Source: Ignavibacteria bacterium
Lineage (GTDB): Bacteria; Bacteroidota; Ignavibacteria; Tepidaquicellales; OLB5
Length of the DNA: 64,000 nt
Direction of reading: 5' to 3'
NCBI GenBank assembly: GCA_017303675.1
Contig: JAFLBX010000002.1
Location: forward strand, 62,001-126,000
Shown here: piece after piece, positions 46,027 through 54,649 of the stretch
Layout: every line of letters starts with the position of its first letter
How positions within the stretch are numbered: position 1 is the stretch's first letter
Made by a program: the position numbers and the translations under genes
Notes under the pieces: generated by a model
Told to the model about the DNA's origin: nothing
Database searches by the model: none
What the model saw: the letters and a program-made list of their open reading frames with translations, nothing else

Positions 46027-46053
46027 AGGGCAGAGGAAAAAACTCTCTGCCCT
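46027..46053 (-). terminator. Terminator of the 31-residue peptide gene
   Basis: Stem AGGGCAGAG/CTCTGCCCT with nine-base loop; on the minus strand a T run follows. A second small hairpin (TTTTCGG/CCGAAAA) lies just beyond, near 46003-46021. Confidence 0.85.
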
Positions 46054-46084
46054 AATATAAACTGATTCAAGTAACTATAAAAAA

Positions 46085-46180
46085 CTACCTTACTTTCTTT
46101 TTATGTCTGTTCTTTCTCAGTCTTTTTTTCCTCTTGTGAGTAGCCATTTTATGGCGTTTTCTCTTTTTACCGCTCGGCAT
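46085..46180 (-). CDS. 31-residue basic ribosomal-type peptide (AURKAIP1/COX24, bS22/mS38-like)
   Basis: Very small, extremely basic: MPSGKKRKRHKMATHKRKKR then a further 11 residues of mainly Lys/Arg. This matches the short AURKAIP1/COX24-domain proteins of Bacteroidetes and the mS38/bS22 small-subunit proteins. The ATG has AAGGAG at the right distance, a terminator closes the gene, and it lies behind HU on the same strand, with about 140 bases between. Identification rests on motif memory, not on an alignment. Confidence 0.82.
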   Translation of the reverse strand: MPSGKKRKRHKMATHKRKKRLRKNRHKKKVR

Positions 46181-46319
46181 TAATTGCTCCTTGCTTTATG
46201 ATTATTATTAAATTTTTACTTTATATTAATTGTTTACTTTTACTTTCTGCGCTTTTTGCAGTCCCGCGTTTCTGCTTGGCGGGATTGCCTTCTGCTTTTT
46301 GATCTTTGCCTGCTTCTTA

Positions 46320-46622
46320 CTACTTTTCATTATACTTCTCAAGCAGTGAATCGTTAACAGCCTTTTTAAATTCTTTTGATACTTTGAACATCGGCACGAA
46401 CCTTCTGCCCAGCTCTACTTTAGCCCCGGTTTTCGGGTTCCTTGCTATCCTCGGCTTGCGCTCTTTAACTTTAAAGGTACCAAAACCCCTTATTTCAATG
46501 CTTTCCTGTTCCTTCAGCGCGTCAATAACGCATAAAATGAAACCTTCAACAACGGTTTCCGTTTCAACTTTGCTTAATCCTGTTGCGTTAGCAATTTTAT
46601 TCGCTATATCTGCTCTGGTCAT
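46320..46622 (-). CDS. HU/IHF-family DNA-binding protein
   Basis: Nucleoid protein that bends DNA as a dimer. 100 residues, a little above HU's 90. Conserved FGTFKVKERK and the DNA arm RNPKTGAKVELG (~60-72). It ends EKYNEK with TAG TAA in tandem. After the stops the same frame stays open for a Lys/Ala-rich stretch to about 46215, discussed as a finding. A -7 box lies about 50 bases upstream. It follows sppA by 58 bases. Confidence 0.94.
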   Translation of the reverse strand: MTRADIANKIANATGLSKVETETVVEGFILCVIDALKEQESIEIRGFGTFKVKERKPRIARNPKTGAKVELGRRFVPMFKVSKEFKKAVNDSLLEKYNEK

Positions 46623-46668
46623 AAATTAAAATGAATTGATTTAACTTATAGTTTTTCTGTATTAAACT

Positions 46669-46676
46669 CAAAAATA
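46669..46676 (-). promoter_or_regulatory. -7 box upstream of the HU gene
   Basis: Reads TATTTTTG on the minus strand, 46 bases before the HU ATG and next to the sppA stop. Confidence 0.4.
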
Positions 46677-46680
46677 AACT

Positions 46681-47652
46681 TTAAGGCTGAAACTTATACT
46701 GCAGGATCGGCTCATCAAACAGCTTGCCTTTTATATCTGTCACATCTTCTATTTTTGAGCCTAACATTTCTTCGAAGAAAGAGAATTTTTTCTTTTCTCT
46801 CACAATTCTCGGTTCACCTTCAATCCCTGCCATTTTTCCTGTTATCCTTATGGCATCTTCAAAAGTACCCAGTGAATCGATAAGCCCGTAATCCTTTGCC
46901 TGCAGTCCAGTAAATACCCTTCCGTTAGCATACTGAAGGAGTACCTGTTTATCCATTTTGCGTTCTTTTGCAACAACATCCAGAAACTGTGAAAAGCTGT
47001 TATCAACAACATCCTGGAAATAAGCCTTATCTGAATCGCTCATGGTTTTAAACGGACTGCCTGCATCCTTCAGGCTTCCGCTTTTAATTGTTGTCTGGTT
47101 TATGCCGAGCTTCTCAGCAAGATCTTTTATGCTGATAAACTGCGCAATAACCCCGATACTTCCGGTTAGTGTCCCCGGATTTGCAATTATCAGGCTTGAA
47201 CCGACGGCAATATAATAGCCGCCTGATGCGGCAATAGAACCCATTGATACTACAATTATCTTGCCGCTCTCACGTGTTCTTTTTACTTCTTCGTAAATTT
47301 CCTGCGAAGCGGCTACGCCGCCGCCGGGTGTATTTACACGAAGAATTATCGCCTTTATCGATTTATCTTCCCTGAAGCGTTTGATCTGCTCAACGGTCTT
47401 TTCAGATGATACGATAACATCATTAATTTCAACGATCGCTATCTTATCGCCTGAACCGCCGGAAACGTATTCGCCTCCGTCACGTTTAATGGCGGAAGCG
47501 AATGCAAAAAAGCTCACAGCAACAATTATCATTCCCAAAAACATCAGGCTTAAAAATATACCCCAGAACCATCTGCCTGAGTTATCCTTTTTTGGCTGTA
47601 CTACTGGCCTGTTCTGAATATTTGTATTTGTTATTTGGGGATCCTGCTGCAT
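46681..47652 (-). CDS. sppA: Signal peptide peptidase SppA (short form)
   Basis: Membrane serine protease that degrades cleaved signal peptides. 323 residues, the single-domain form of Gram-positives and many other bacteria, half the size of E. coli SppA. One N-terminal membrane anchor (~28-50). Catalytic Ser in MGSIAASGGYYIA; the general-base Lys is expected in GSLKDAGSPFK. It lies 13 bases after the TPR lipoprotein gene, probably one operon, and 58 bases ahead of HU. Confidence 0.93.
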   Translation of the reverse strand: MQQDPQITNTNIQNRPVVQPKKDNSGRWFWGIFLSLMFLGMIIVAVSFFAFASAIKRDGGEYVSGGSGDKIAIVEINDVIVSSEKTVEQIKRFREDKSIKAIILRVNTPGGGVAASQEIYEEVKRTRESGKIIVVSMGSIAASGGYYIAVGSSLIIANPGTLTGSIGVIAQFISIKDLAEKLGINQTTIKSGSLKDAGSPFKTMSDSDKAYFQDVVDNSFSQFLDVVAKERKMDKQVLLQYANGRVFTGLQAKDYGLIDSLGTFEDAIRITGKMAGIEGEPRIVREKKKFSFFEEMLGSKIEDVTDIKGKLFDEPILQYKFQP

Positions 47653-47665
47653 CTATAATATAAAA

Positions 47666-48535
47666 TTATTTCTTTTCGTTCTTAAGCTGGTCACGCATTT
47701 TGATAGCATCCTGCGCTTTATCATTTTCACCTAAGTTAGCGTAAACCTGGATCAAAAGCTCATATGCGTTCAGCTTGTTATCAGCATCCTTGGAAGAGGT
47801 AAGCTCTTCGAGAAACGGTAAAGCAGCTTTATATTTATCTTTGTATGAAGGATCATCAGGATTTGTTTCTCTCAGCTTCTCGCCCCATTTCAGGTTTGCA
47901 AGTGAAATGTTATATATAATTACTTCGTATGCTCCTGAGCCTTTTGTTACTTTGCTTAAGCCGTTATTATATTCACTGATTGCGCCTGCAAAATCACCGT
48001 TCTTTTCAAGCTCTACGCCTTTATCGATGGTGGGTTTTACAAGGATCGTGTTTATCCTGCCGTTTAATGCTGCGATGTTATCTTTTACGAATGCGCTATC
48101 GGGCAACAATGCCAGGGCAATTTCGAAATTATTAAGCGCTTCTGTGAATTTATTTACTGCATCCTTGTCATTTCCTGTTTTAGCAATCTTTTCGCCGTCT
48201 TCGTACTGTTTGTAACCTCTGTCATACATCGTTCCCCAGGCTTCGGTAAGCTCTGTTCTAAATGAGTTCTTGCCGATACCCCTGTATTTATCCATAGCAT
48301 CTTTTACGCCAGCAGCTTTTCCAAGCTGTGCGCGTGACATTGCAAGATAAAACCATGCTTCTTCATTTGTAGGGTTATTGTTGGTTTCTTTTGTAAATTC
48401 TTCTTCTGCTTTTTTATAATCACCCTGGTTATATGCTAACTTGGCAGTTGTTTGTTCTGCTGTTGAACATCCTCCAAAATAAAATACAACTGCAAATAAT
48501 AACAAAAATACCGATAAAACTTTTACGGACCTCAT
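47666..48535 (-). CDS. TPR-repeat lipoprotein
   Basis: Envelope scaffold of unknown partner. 289 residues. Lipobox FGGC with Cys23. The rest is helical with TPR-type units (AYNQGDYKKAEEEFTKE, EAWFYLAMSRAQLG, ALNNFEIALALLPDSA, DFAGAISEYNNGLSK, AYELLIQVYANLGENDKA). AGGAG lies 12 bases before the ATG. Operon with sppA downstream. The gene upstream on the same strand is BatA-like, 100 bases away, which may or may not be co-transcribed. Confidence 0.85.
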   Translation of the reverse strand: MRSVKVLSVFLLLFAVVFYFGGCSTAEQTTAKLAYNQGDYKKAEEEFTKETNNNPTNEEAWFYLAMSRAQLGKAAGVKDAMDKYRGIGKNSFRTELTEAWGTMYDRGYKQYEDGEKIAKTGNDKDAVNKFTEALNNFEIALALLPDSAFVKDNIAALNGRINTILVKPTIDKGVELEKNGDFAGAISEYNNGLSKVTKGSGAYEVIIYNISLANLKWGEKLRETNPDDPSYKDKYKAALPFLEELTSSKDADNKLNAYELLIQVYANLGENDKAQDAIKMRDQLKNEKK

Positions 48536-48634
48536 TTGGTTGATTCTCCTGTTATTTTTATAATTTTCTTGTAATCGCCTTATTTTTAAGGACTTAAATA
48601 TACTTAAAAAAAAACTTATTAAAAAGTTAATAAA

Positions 48635-50773
48635 TCATTTATTTCTTAAAAGTGATCTTGAAAGTAAATACTCAATTATCAGGAATATAACTGCAAGCGC
48701 CAAAAAATACTGCCAAAGGTCTTTACCCGTTCTAAGGTCAATTACTGATGCAGTTAACACATCTTCGTTTGAAATTACGTTCGCATTAATCCCGTAAGTA
48801 TCTTTAAATAAAGTCTCAATTTCCCCGGAATTCATTCTGCCTGTTCTTGTTTCTGATATATCGAAGTTCACAGGTACCCTCAGCATATCATCTGAACTTC
48901 CGGCTGATGAAATTCTGTATATACCGGTGTTCTTAAATTCATTGCCAAAATTTACGAGCTTATTTTCACCGGGTAATACTATTTTTGCGGAATTTTGGCT
49001 TTCAACCGGAGGTGTTACCAAAACAGTATCAATGGAGTTACCCGCAGCCGGAATTTCCGCAAAATAATCACTGCCCGCTGTTGCGGATTTAATGCCATTA
49101 AGATTTGATGTATATAAAATGCTTCTTATTGTGACAGGTGAAAATAAGTTCTTTACCGGGAAGTTACTTGATGCCATATCAGGTGATGAAGCAAACATTA
49201 TCAGCTTGCCTTTTCCTTTGGAATATTCTTCCATAAAATTTGTACCGTTTGTAAGTGTAACTATTGATACGGCATTTCTGCCGCCTGAAAGGCTGAATCC
49301 GCTTAGAATCTCAGGTGATTCAATACTGGTATTATTTTTATCCGCTTCAAGCCTGAATATGCCTTCAAAAACCGGGTGGCTGTAATCAATTTTTTCGAAC
49401 TTTGCCGGGGTTTCTGCGTAATACTTTCCGCCGATATAAGGAAGGTCAAGCTCTTTCATAATAGTATTGTTGTAATTGGATATATCTGTGGATGCCCCGG
49501 GATATATAACAGCCCCGCCGCCTCCATCAATATATTCCTTCAGTATTACAGCTTCTTTTTCAGTGAACGATGGCTTGTTGATGATTATGATACTGTTAAA
49601 TGCTTTCAGGTTTTCGCCGGTTATATCAGATGCATTAATTTCTTTAATGTTATATAGAGTTGTGATATCAGTTGCCTGGGATATTGCCTCTGAGGTATTC
49701 AGCACAGCTTTTATGTATTCAGCATCTATTGGTGTACCGGTGGCGATAAGTAAATTTACTTTTTCGGGAATGTAGAATGAAAAGTACTGCCTGTTATCGC
49801 CTGATATTTCGTCATCTGCAATATCGTTTTGAACAAGCTCAATGCTGCCTGAAGAAAATCCGGCAGTCTCTGGTTTTATTATAAATTCAGTTTCAACTGA
49901 AGTGTTCGCCGGTACATCCAAAACTTTTTCTTCTTTGTGACTTCCAAAAGTGATAATTACGCTTTTGTTAACGGAATTAAAATTGTTGTGATTATTAAGC
50001 TTTACTTTTATCTTTACAGGCCTTGCCTTTTCGTAGATCTTGGAAACTATGTTTACCGTATCCATCGAAATATTATTTGCATTCCTGCTGCCTGTTAATA
50101 CTACAGTAAAATTCATATTCCCGCGGCTTTTTAGCCCGTCAGAATAGACAACATCATATTTCAGGAAGCTTGACTGCCCGTCAGTAACCAGGTAAACTTC
50201 TTTATGCGTATGTGTTGCGGAGCTTAATATTCCTTCAGCGTAGTACAATACCTCGGGTAAATCCCTGGTTACTTCTGATGTTTTTAAATTTACCAGTGTA
50301 TCTTTAATTTTTGAAAGATCTTTATACGGTACAGTTGAACCCGATGAGCTGATCCCTGATACTGTTGTAAAGAATACCTCATCATCCGCGCTGATAGCAT
50401 CAAGAATTTCCGCTATTTTTTTCTTCCCGTTCTCAAGGTCATTTCCGTTCTTATCACGTGACTGCATGCTGAAGGAATCATCAAATATTATCAGAACAGA
50501 GCTTTTTGTTTTTTCACCCGGTGAGCCCAGAAATCCTTTATCAAAAGGCTTTGCGAACATCATTACAAGGAATATAATGAATGCTATCCTGGATAACAGG
50601 ATGAGAAGCTGTTTGAGCTTTATCTTTTTGTATTTGGATTGTTGTATTTCTTTTAAGAACATCAAAGTGGAAAATTCGATTTTTTTTGTCCTCTTAAGAT
50701 TGAAAATGTGTATCAATATCGGTATTGATACAGCAGCTAATCCCCATAATAATAACGGATTTAAAAATGTCAT
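48635..50773 (-). CDS. BatA-domain membrane protein with von Willebrand A domain
   Basis: Aerotolerance-operon-type (Bat) protein; exact role unknown. 712 residues. N-terminal double-membrane BatA domain (1-80): FLNPLLLWGLAAVSIPILIH and a second segment after KKIKLKQLLILLSR. A vWA domain (~90-260) has the MIDAS DDSFS. The middle is beta-rich with a glutamine-amidotransferase-like part (~330-450, GGGGAVIYPG). A C-terminal membrane helix (LALAVIFLIIEYLL) ends the chain. A -7 box lies five bases before the ATG, so the mRNA leader is minimal. Confidence 0.88.
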   Translation of the reverse strand: MTFLNPLLLWGLAAVSIPILIHIFNLKRTKKIEFSTLMFLKEIQQSKYKKIKLKQLLILLSRIAFIIFLVMMFAKPFDKGFLGSPGEKTKSSVLIIFDDSFSMQSRDKNGNDLENGKKKIAEILDAISADDEVFFTTVSGISSSGSTVPYKDLSKIKDTLVNLKTSEVTRDLPEVLYYAEGILSSATHTHKEVYLVTDGQSSFLKYDVVYSDGLKSRGNMNFTVVLTGSRNANNISMDTVNIVSKIYEKARPVKIKVKLNNHNNFNSVNKSVIITFGSHKEEKVLDVPANTSVETEFIIKPETAGFSSGSIELVQNDIADDEISGDNRQYFSFYIPEKVNLLIATGTPIDAEYIKAVLNTSEAISQATDITTLYNIKEINASDITGENLKAFNSIIIINKPSFTEKEAVILKEYIDGGGGAVIYPGASTDISNYNNTIMKELDLPYIGGKYYAETPAKFEKIDYSHPVFEGIFRLEADKNNTSIESPEILSGFSLSGGRNAVSIVTLTNGTNFMEEYSKGKGKLIMFASSPDMASSNFPVKNLFSPVTIRSILYTSNLNGIKSATAGSDYFAEIPAAGNSIDTVLVTPPVESQNSAKIVLPGENKLVNFGNEFKNTGIYRISSAGSSDDMLRVPVNFDISETRTGRMNSGEIETLFKDTYGINANVISNEDVLTASVIDLRTGKDLWQYFLALAVIFLIIEYLLSRSLLRNK

Positions 50774-51076
50774 ATTTGCAAAGCTAAATATTTATTCTTT
50801 TTATTAAACTTGATAAATTTATCCTTGTTCCGTGATGTAAACTGCGGCTTTTAATTCCCCCTTTGAAGTGGGACGATATCCCAGCTAATGGTACAACCGC
50901 AATCGAACTTTAAATCACCCAAATCAAAACTCTCCAATGGAGATGATGCATGTAAAGTGACATTATTCTTTGTAATATTAACCTCACTTTATCTATATAA
51001 ATTGCAACTTAAACAAAATAAAATTATTTTGCTTTTCCTGATCTAAAAAATTAAAAATCATAAATATATAAGTAAT
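50774..51076. other. Divergent intergenic region, 303 bases
   Basis: No gene. Besides the BatA -7 box it contains a degenerate repeat near 50861-50945 (ATTCCCCCTTTGAAGTGGGA) resembling the 53681 element, and A/T-rich sequence upstream of acs where no clear promoter was recognised. Confidence 0.5.
50779..50786 (-). promoter_or_regulatory. -7 box abutting the BatA-like gene
   Basis: Reads TAGCTTTG on the minus strand, followed by five bases and then the ATG (50771-50773). Confidence 0.45.
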
Positions 51077-53026
51077 ATGGACCAGTCAAAATTCACATCT
51101 TTAGAAACAGAAAAACGCGTTTTCAAACCTAACCCGGAGTTTTCCAAAAAGGCGCACATTAAGTCAATGGCGCAGTATAAAAAAATGTATAATGAATCAG
51201 TAAAATCTCCACAGAAATTCTGGGCGAAAGCAGCAGCAGAGCTGCACTGGTTCAAAAAATGGAAAACCGTATTACAGTGGAAAGCGCCGCACTCAAAATG
51301 GTTCGTTGGCGGAAAAATAAACATGAGCTACAACTGTCTGGATAGACACCTTGATAGCTGGAAAAGAACCAAAGCAGCGATAATATGGGAAGGCGAGAAC
51401 GGAGATACCGCTACATGGACCTACCAGGAGCTTCACCGCCAGGTATGCAAATTTGCCAACGTACTTAAGAAAATGGGAATTCAAAAAGGTGACCGCATAT
51501 GCATATATATGCCTATGGTTCCTGAAATTGCTGTGGCAATGCTGGCATGCACAAGGATTGGCGCGGTGCATTCAATTGTGTTTGGCGGATTTTCAGCCTC
51601 AGCTTTAATTGACCGCATAAACGACGCGCAGGCTAAGATGGTCATTACAGCCGATGGCGGCTACCGCCGCGGTGAAATTGTAAACCTTAAGGCTAATGTA
51701 GATGAAGCATTGCCCGGGTGTCCGACTATTGAAAATGTAATTGTTGTGAACCGTACCGGCCATCATATTGATTTCCATTTGGGGCGTGACCACTGGTACA
51801 GTGAGCTCATGATGGGTGTTGATGATGAGTGTCCCGCAGAACCGCTTGACAGCGAGCATCCGCTTTATATTTTATACACCAGCGGCACTACCGGAAAGCC
51901 TAAAGGCATCCTGCACACAACAGGGGGGTATGCAACGCAAACTTATTTGACAAGCAAGTATGTATTTGACCTGAAGCCGGAAGATATTTACTGGTGCACC
52001 GCCGATGCCGGCTGGGTAACAGGCCACTCATATGTGGTTTACGGTCCTTTGCTTAACGGCGCAACTACACTGATGTATGAAGGCGCGCCTAATACCCCGA
52101 ATCCTGACAGGTTCTGGGAAATTATCGATAAGTATAAAGTGAACATTTTTTACACTGCTCCTACTGCTATCCGCGCATTTATAAAATGGGGCGAGGAGTG
52201 GCCGCTGAAGCATAAGCTTGATTCCCTTAGATTGCTTGGCACTGTCGGCGAGCCCATCAACCCCGAAGCATGGATGTGGTATCACAAAGTGATTGGCAAG
52301 GGCAGGTGCCCGATAGTTGATACATGGTGGCAGACAGAAACTGGGGCAATTATGGTGAGTCCGTTGCCCGGCGCAACACCAACAAAACCGGGTACTGCGA
52401 CTCTGCCGTTCTTTGGTATAATGCCTGAGGTTATTTCAAAAGAGGGCAAGGTTTGCAAAGCAAACGAAGGCGGGTATTATGTAATTAAACATCCCTGGCC
52501 GGGAATGCTGCGCACTATATGGGGTGATGATGAGCGTTATAAAAAGCAGTACTGGTCGGAGTTTCCCGGGCTTTATTTTACGGGAGACGGCGCAAGGCGG
52601 GATAAAGACGGTTATTTCTGGATAATGGGCAGGGTAGATGATGTGATAAATGTGAGCGGCCACAGGATTGGCACAGCGGAAGTTGAATCAGCCCTTGTAT
52701 CACACCCCAAGGTGGCAGAAGCCGCCGTTGTTGGCAAGCCTGATGACATGAAGGGTTCGGCTATATCAGCTTTCGTTACACTGGAAGGCAGATATAAACC
52801 CAGCGAGGAACTGAATGCAGAGCTGAAACAATGGGTAACCAAACAAATAGGAGCGCTGGCCCGCCCGGATGAGATACGCTTCACAGAAGCGCTGCCAAAA
52901 ACACGCAGCGGCAAAATAATGCGCCGCCTGCTCCGCGAAATTGCAACCCAGGGCTCAGTAAGCGGCGATACCACCACCCTCGAGGATTTTTCAGTGCTGG
53001 AAAAGCTGAGAACAGATGAAGAGTGA
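51077..53026 (+). CDS. acs: Acetyl-CoA synthetase
   Basis: AMP-forming conversion of acetate and CoA to acetyl-CoA. 649 residues, the standard length. Nucleotide-binding loop [11 protein letters not shown], then the WWQTETG motif and [13 protein letters not shown] hinge region. The C-terminus has [10 protein letters not shown] with the Lys that is acetylated to switch off Acs in many bacteria; no acetyltransferase or deacetylase gene was seen here. Single gene; a heptamer repeat array begins six bases after its stop. Confidence 0.97.
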   Translation: MDQSKFTSLETEKRVFKPNPEFSKKAHIKSMAQYKKMYNESVKSPQKFWAKAAAELHWFKKWKTVLQWKAPHSKWFVGGKINMSYNCLDRHLDSWKRTKAAIIWEGENGDTATWTYQELHRQVCKFANVLKKMGIQKGDRICIYMPMVPEIAVAMLACTRIGAVHSIVFGGFSASALIDRINDAQAKMVITADGGYRRGEIVNLKANVDEALPGCPTIENVIVVNRTGHHIDFHLGRDHWYSELMMGVDDECPAEPLDSEHPLYILYTSGTTGKPKGILHTTGGYATQTYLTSKYVFDLKPEDIYWCTADAGWVTGHSYVVYGPLLNGATTLMYEGAPNTPNPDRFWEIIDKYKVNIFYTAPTAIRAFIKWGEEWPLKHKLDSLRLLGTVGEPINPEAWMWYHKVIGKGRCPIVDTWWQTETGAIMVSPLPGATPTKPGTATLPFFGIMPEVISKEGKVCKANEGGYYVIKHPWPGMLRTIWGDDERYKKQYWSEFPGLYFTGDGARRDKDGYFWIMGRVDDVINVSGHRIGTAEVESALVSHPKVAEAAVVGKPDDMKGSAISAFVTLEGRYKPSEELNAELKQWVTKQIGALARPDEIRFTEALPKTRSGKIMRRLLREIATQGSVSGDTTTLEDFSVLEKLRTDEE

Positions 53027-53031
53027 TTTAA

Positions 53032-53066
53032 AATTACGAATTAGGAATTAAGAATTACGAATTAGA
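53032..53066 (+). repeat. Heptamer tandem array AATTANG x5
   Basis: AATTACG, AATTAGG, AATTAAG, AATTACG, AATTAGA in direct succession, directly behind acs. Confidence 0.85.
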
Positions 53067-53197
53067 AGCAAAAACAGAACACAGATTACACTGATGGAAC
53101 GGATTAACACTGATTAGATTCATTTGTTGTTGATGATCTTAGAGTCTAATCAGGCAACACCAACAACGGAGGTTTTATCGGATTTAAATAATAATAG

Positions 53198-53248
53198 CCA
53201 CGGTCTTTAGACCGTGGGATAGTTGGGAAAAAATATGGGCTTTAGCCC
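53198..53248. repeat. Bipartite palindromic element, direct copy
   Basis: CCACGGTCT, TT, AGACCGTGG (53198-53217, perfect 9-bp stem), 19-base spacer, then GGGCTTTAGCCC (53237-53248). The reverse arrangement is at 13727-13779. It ends 14 bases before the start of the 53263 gene. Confidence 0.75.
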
Positions 53249-53262
53249 TAAACAAATAATTT

Positions 53263-53664
53263 ATGAGTAGACATGAAACATGGCGTACGCGTAAGTATTG
53301 GGAATCTGTAGGTGGACTATTAATTGAAGAATTTTGCGTTATTCGTAAAGGTGTTAATAACGGAACAAGATTAATTGATGGCGTTATTGTATTAGGTGAA
53401 TCTACAAAGCTGCATGACAGCAATTTTTATGACATAAGAGATAAAGATGTAATTTGTATTCAAACAAAACAAAGCAGGCTTGGAATGTATTTGATGGGGC
53501 AAGCCTTTTTTTCAGCAGAATTGTTAAAAAGGTATTTTCCCAAAAGTATAAAAAAAGTATTAATTTGTGGAAAGGATGACGAAATTCTAAATCCAATTTG
53601 CATGAAGTTTGATATAGAAGTTGTAATTATTCCGGAGAGTGAAATCGGACAACTTTATACTTAA
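53263..53664 (+). CDS. Uncharacterised protein, possible PD-(D/E)XK-like fold
   Basis: Function unknown. 133 residues, no signal peptide or membrane helix. The order of residues - RLIDGVIVLGE (Asp39, Glu46), then CIQTKQSRLGMYLMGQAFFS (Gln67-Thr-Lys69) - recalls the D...(E/D)xK core of the nuclease superfamily, with Gln in place of the second acid. This is weak by itself. The gene sits between a palindromic repeat element (53198-53248) and another repeat (53681-53760). Codon use looks like the neighbours. Confidence 0.6.
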   Translation: MSRHETWRTRKYWESVGGLLIEEFCVIRKGVNNGTRLIDGVIVLGESTKLHDSNFYDIRDKDVICIQTKQSRLGMYLMGQAFFSAELLKRYFPKSIKKVLICGKDDEILNPICMKFDIEVVIIPESEIGQLYT

Positions 53665-53680
53665 ATTCAAAGAGTTATAG

Positions 53681-53760
53681 AGGCAACTCCCCCTTGCAGT
53701 GGGAGGGTGGCTGAATGGACCACATTCCACTCGCCATTTCATGGTGAGGGGACTGAATAA
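53681..53760. repeat. Imperfect inverted-repeat element
   Basis: CTCCCCCTTGCAGTGGGAGG at one end and a related sequence (CACTCGCCATTTCATGGTGA) in opposite orientation at the other. A degenerate relative is near 50861. Confidence 0.5.
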
Positions 53761-53772
53761 AAATGAAATAAA

Positions 53773-54045
53773 ATGCTTACACCAAAATACAATATACTGC
53801 TTAACGGAAAATACTTTGACGCACTTTACCCGCTGGATTATTATAATGATAAAAAGATATTTCATGATTCCGGTGCGAGACAGTTTTTTGTAATTTACCA
53901 ATTAGCATGCAGCAGGAAACATGAAATAGAGATTGAAGAAATAACTTCGGGAAGTAAAATAGCAGTTCCTGATGAAATTTATTTCAGGAAGTGGATCGAA
54001 GATCATTACCCCATGTATCTTAATTATCTTGATAACTACAATTAA
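53773..54045 (+). CDS. Small uncharacterised protein
   Basis: Not recognised. 90 residues, no signal peptide. Aromatic-rich (many Tyr) with an acidic C-terminal half (HYPMYLNYLDNYN). A frame of this length with a plausible ATG and a following gene on the same strand after 34 bases supports a real gene, but no ribosome site is clear. Lies just behind a repeat element, with which its first codons do not overlap. Confidence 0.5.
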   Translation: MLTPKYNILLNGKYFDALYPLDYYNDKKIFHDSGARQFFVIYQLACSRKHEIEIEEITSGSKIAVPDEIYFRKWIEDHYPMYLNYLDNYN

Positions 54046-54079
54046 AAAAGCGTCCCGCACCAGTGGATATTAAAAACAT

Positions 54080-54607
54080 ATGAAAGAAAACGAACCAATA
54101 TTAATTAAAGCTGAATTTAACCCGATTGTAAAAACGTACATACTTCTGTATATTTTCGGGATAATGTTTGTTACAGTTGTTGGGATTCCTTTAGCCATAA
54201 TATGGCTATGCGGAGTTGGTCAGTGGTACAGCCGCCATTTTTATGAAAAGCTATATTGCGTGCTGACCGAAAAGCATCTAAGGTTCAGAATGGGAATATT
54301 ATTCACAGTTGATAAAACCATTCCGCTTGAAAATATCCAGGACCTGACATTTTATGAAGGGCCCGTATTGCGCCACTTTAACCTGGCAATGCTGAAAGTT
54401 GAAACAGCAGGGCAGGGCGAGCACTCAGGCAACCAGATGAAGCTTGTGGGCATTATAGGTGCGCATGATTTCCGCAGCCGGGTGCTGCAGCAGCGCGAAG
54501 CTGTTAAAATGAAGCTTACCGCTGCCAATGAAAACGATCCGCAGATAATTCTGCTGGAGAAAATAGCTTCAACTCTGGAGAGAATTGAAGCCAATTTTAT
54601 AAAGTGA
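54080..54607 (+). CDS. Bacterial PH-domain (YdbS/bPH2-like) membrane protein
   Basis: 175 residues. Two closely spaced membrane helices (~20-45, YILLYIFGIMFVTVVGIPLA) followed by a bPH2 domain: YCVLTEKHLRFRMGILF, KTIPLENIQDLTFYEGPVLR and TAGQGE are typical. Role unknown; the family is widespread and often linked to envelope functions. It ends 42 bases before the convergent serine hydrolase stop. Confidence 0.85.
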   Translation: MKENEPILIKAEFNPIVKTYILLYIFGIMFVTVVGIPLAIIWLCGVGQWYSRHFYEKLYCVLTEKHLRFRMGILFTVDKTIPLENIQDLTFYEGPVLRHFNLAMLKVETAGQGEHSGNQMKLVGIIGAHDFRSRVLQQREAVKMKLTAANENDPQIILLEKIASTLERIEANFIK

Positions 54608-54649
54608 ACACTGTAATTTACATTTTTACTGCCAATGCTGTTTTACTGT

